DNA from: Microbispora sp. NBC_01189
GTDB taxonomy: Bacteria; Actinomycetota; Actinomycetes; Streptosporangiales; Streptosporangiaceae
DNA length: 64,000 bases
NCBI RefSeq assembly: GCF_036010665.1
Contig: NZ_CP108581.1
Coordinates: 6,071,501 to 6,135,500, forward strand
Reading direction: 5' to 3'
Shown here: piece after piece, positions 63,551 to 64,000 of the stretch
Layout of the letters: every line of letters starts with the position of its first letter
How positions within the stretch are numbered: the first letter of the stretch is position 1
Position numbers and translations under genes: made by a program
The notes under the pieces: model-generated
What the model saw: the letters and a program-made list of their open reading frames with translations, nothing else
What the model was told of the DNA's origin: nothing
The model's database searches: none

Positions 63551-64000
63551 ATGTCAGATCTGGGACATGTGGCTTGGCCACCTGAGCTGATCCGGACCGA
63601 GCGGCTCGTGCTCCGTGGGGCCGAGGCGCGGGACCGTACGACGTTCATCGAGCTGCTTGCCTCGCCAGAGGTGCACACCTACCTCGGCGGTCCCCGCCCG
63701 CGTGACGAGCTTGAGCGTGAGATGCCCGAGGTCCCCGAGCGATGGCCCGGGAGTTTCGTCGTCGAACTCGACGGGGCGGTGATCGGGCAGATTCTGCTCA
63801 GGAGAGCAGTCGGGCACCGTCGCCCGGCTGCTGTGGGGAAGGCCGACCTCGGTTACCTGTTCCTGCCGAAGGTCTGGGGGCAAGGGTACGCCGCCGAGGC
63901 GTGCGCGGCGGCTCTCGACTGGTTCGACGGCGTCCTTCCCGGCGAGCCGGTGGTGCTCACCACCCAGAGCGCCAACGTCGCCTCGATGCGCCTCGCGGCA
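63551..64000 (+). CDS. GNAT acetyltransferase, RimJ/RimL-like (3' end beyond window)
   Basis: 150 codons seen. LIRTERLVLRGAEARDRTTFIEL is the standard N-terminus of RimJ/RimL-type GNATs; LGYLFLPKVWGQGYAAEACAAAL contains the acetyl-CoA pyrophosphate loop (QGYAAEA, variant of QxxGxG/A). It continues off the window after ASMRLAA. Substrate could be a protein N-terminus or a small amine. Confidence 0.88.
   Translation, partial: MSDLGHVAWPPELIRTERLVLRGAEARDRTTFIELLASPEVHTYLGGPRPRDELEREMPEVPERWPGSFVVELDGAVIGQILLRRAVGHRRPAAVGKADLGYLFLPKVWGQGYAAEACAAALDWFDGVLPGEPVVLTTQSANVASMRLAA

Overview
The window is high-GC DNA with actinomycete habits: GTG starts, ATGA overlaps between genes, and many STAND, LuxR and ECF regulators. 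It looks like a Streptosporangiales- or Streptomyces-type chromosome arm; that placement is inference. No rRNA, tRNA, CRISPR array or intact transposase was seen.

Region 1 (1-22.5 kb) is the right-hand part of a hybrid polyketide biosynthetic cluster. A modular type I PKS runs leftward and off the window. It opens with a KSQ loading module whose AT has lost its catalytic Ser, followed by KS-AT(malonyl)-KR-ACP and the start of another module. It is translationally coupled to a discrete NRPS condensation domain that carries an orphan C-terminal piece of an adenylation domain. Divergently, a tight operon encodes a KASIII, an ATP-grasp ligase, a PLP decarboxylase and an ACP (a trio like BtrJ/BtrK/BtrI of butirosin synthesis, suggesting an amino acid loaded on a carrier and decarboxylated, e.g. 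Glu to GABA). It continues with a KAS-like protein without the Cys, a split and a full acyl-CoA dehydrogenase, an AcpS-type phosphopantetheinyl transferase and a DrrAB-type exporter. An XRE-STAND-TPR regulator closes the cluster.

Region 2 (22.8-27 kb) is a visibly lower-GC island. A three-gene operon (multi-TM protein, MTAN/PNP-type nucleosidase, single-TM protein) stands divergent to a NrtR-like NUDIX regulator, with two palindromes between them. The first two proteins share a distinctive peptide motif. I consider this a candidate undescribed nucleotide-cleaving conflict or stress module.

Region 3 (27-40 kb) holds an ECF41 sigma factor with its oxidoreductase partner, a NADAR protein and a secreted HNH nuclease. 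A gene graveyard follows: frameshifted, truncated and chimeric hydrolase, LuxR, NmrA and DHFR-like relics, with a few intact genes (STAS protein, alpha/beta hydrolase, ECF with a His-Asp repeat). An aminobutyraldehyde-type dehydrogenase comes next.

Region 4 (40-50 kb) has a secreted LamG-GH43 protein and a small lipoprotein. The lipoprotein is bracketed by duplicated pieces of the GH43 and aldehyde dehydrogenase genes. Next are a divergent AKR/TetR pair, an ABC-F gene preceded by a possible leader peptide, an ADP-ribosylglycohydrolase and a DUF4352-like protein.

Region 5 (50-64 kb) holds DNA-modification and probable defence genes: a HsdM-like methylase with HPPF instead of NPPF, and a DrmD-like SNF2 helicase coupled to a DrmMI-like adenine methylase without the usual DISARM drmA/B/C. 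The methylase has a low-GC recognition region. A vWA surface protein lies between them. Small accessory genes (Cys-rich protein, DUF6879 pair) and a partial GNAT end the window.
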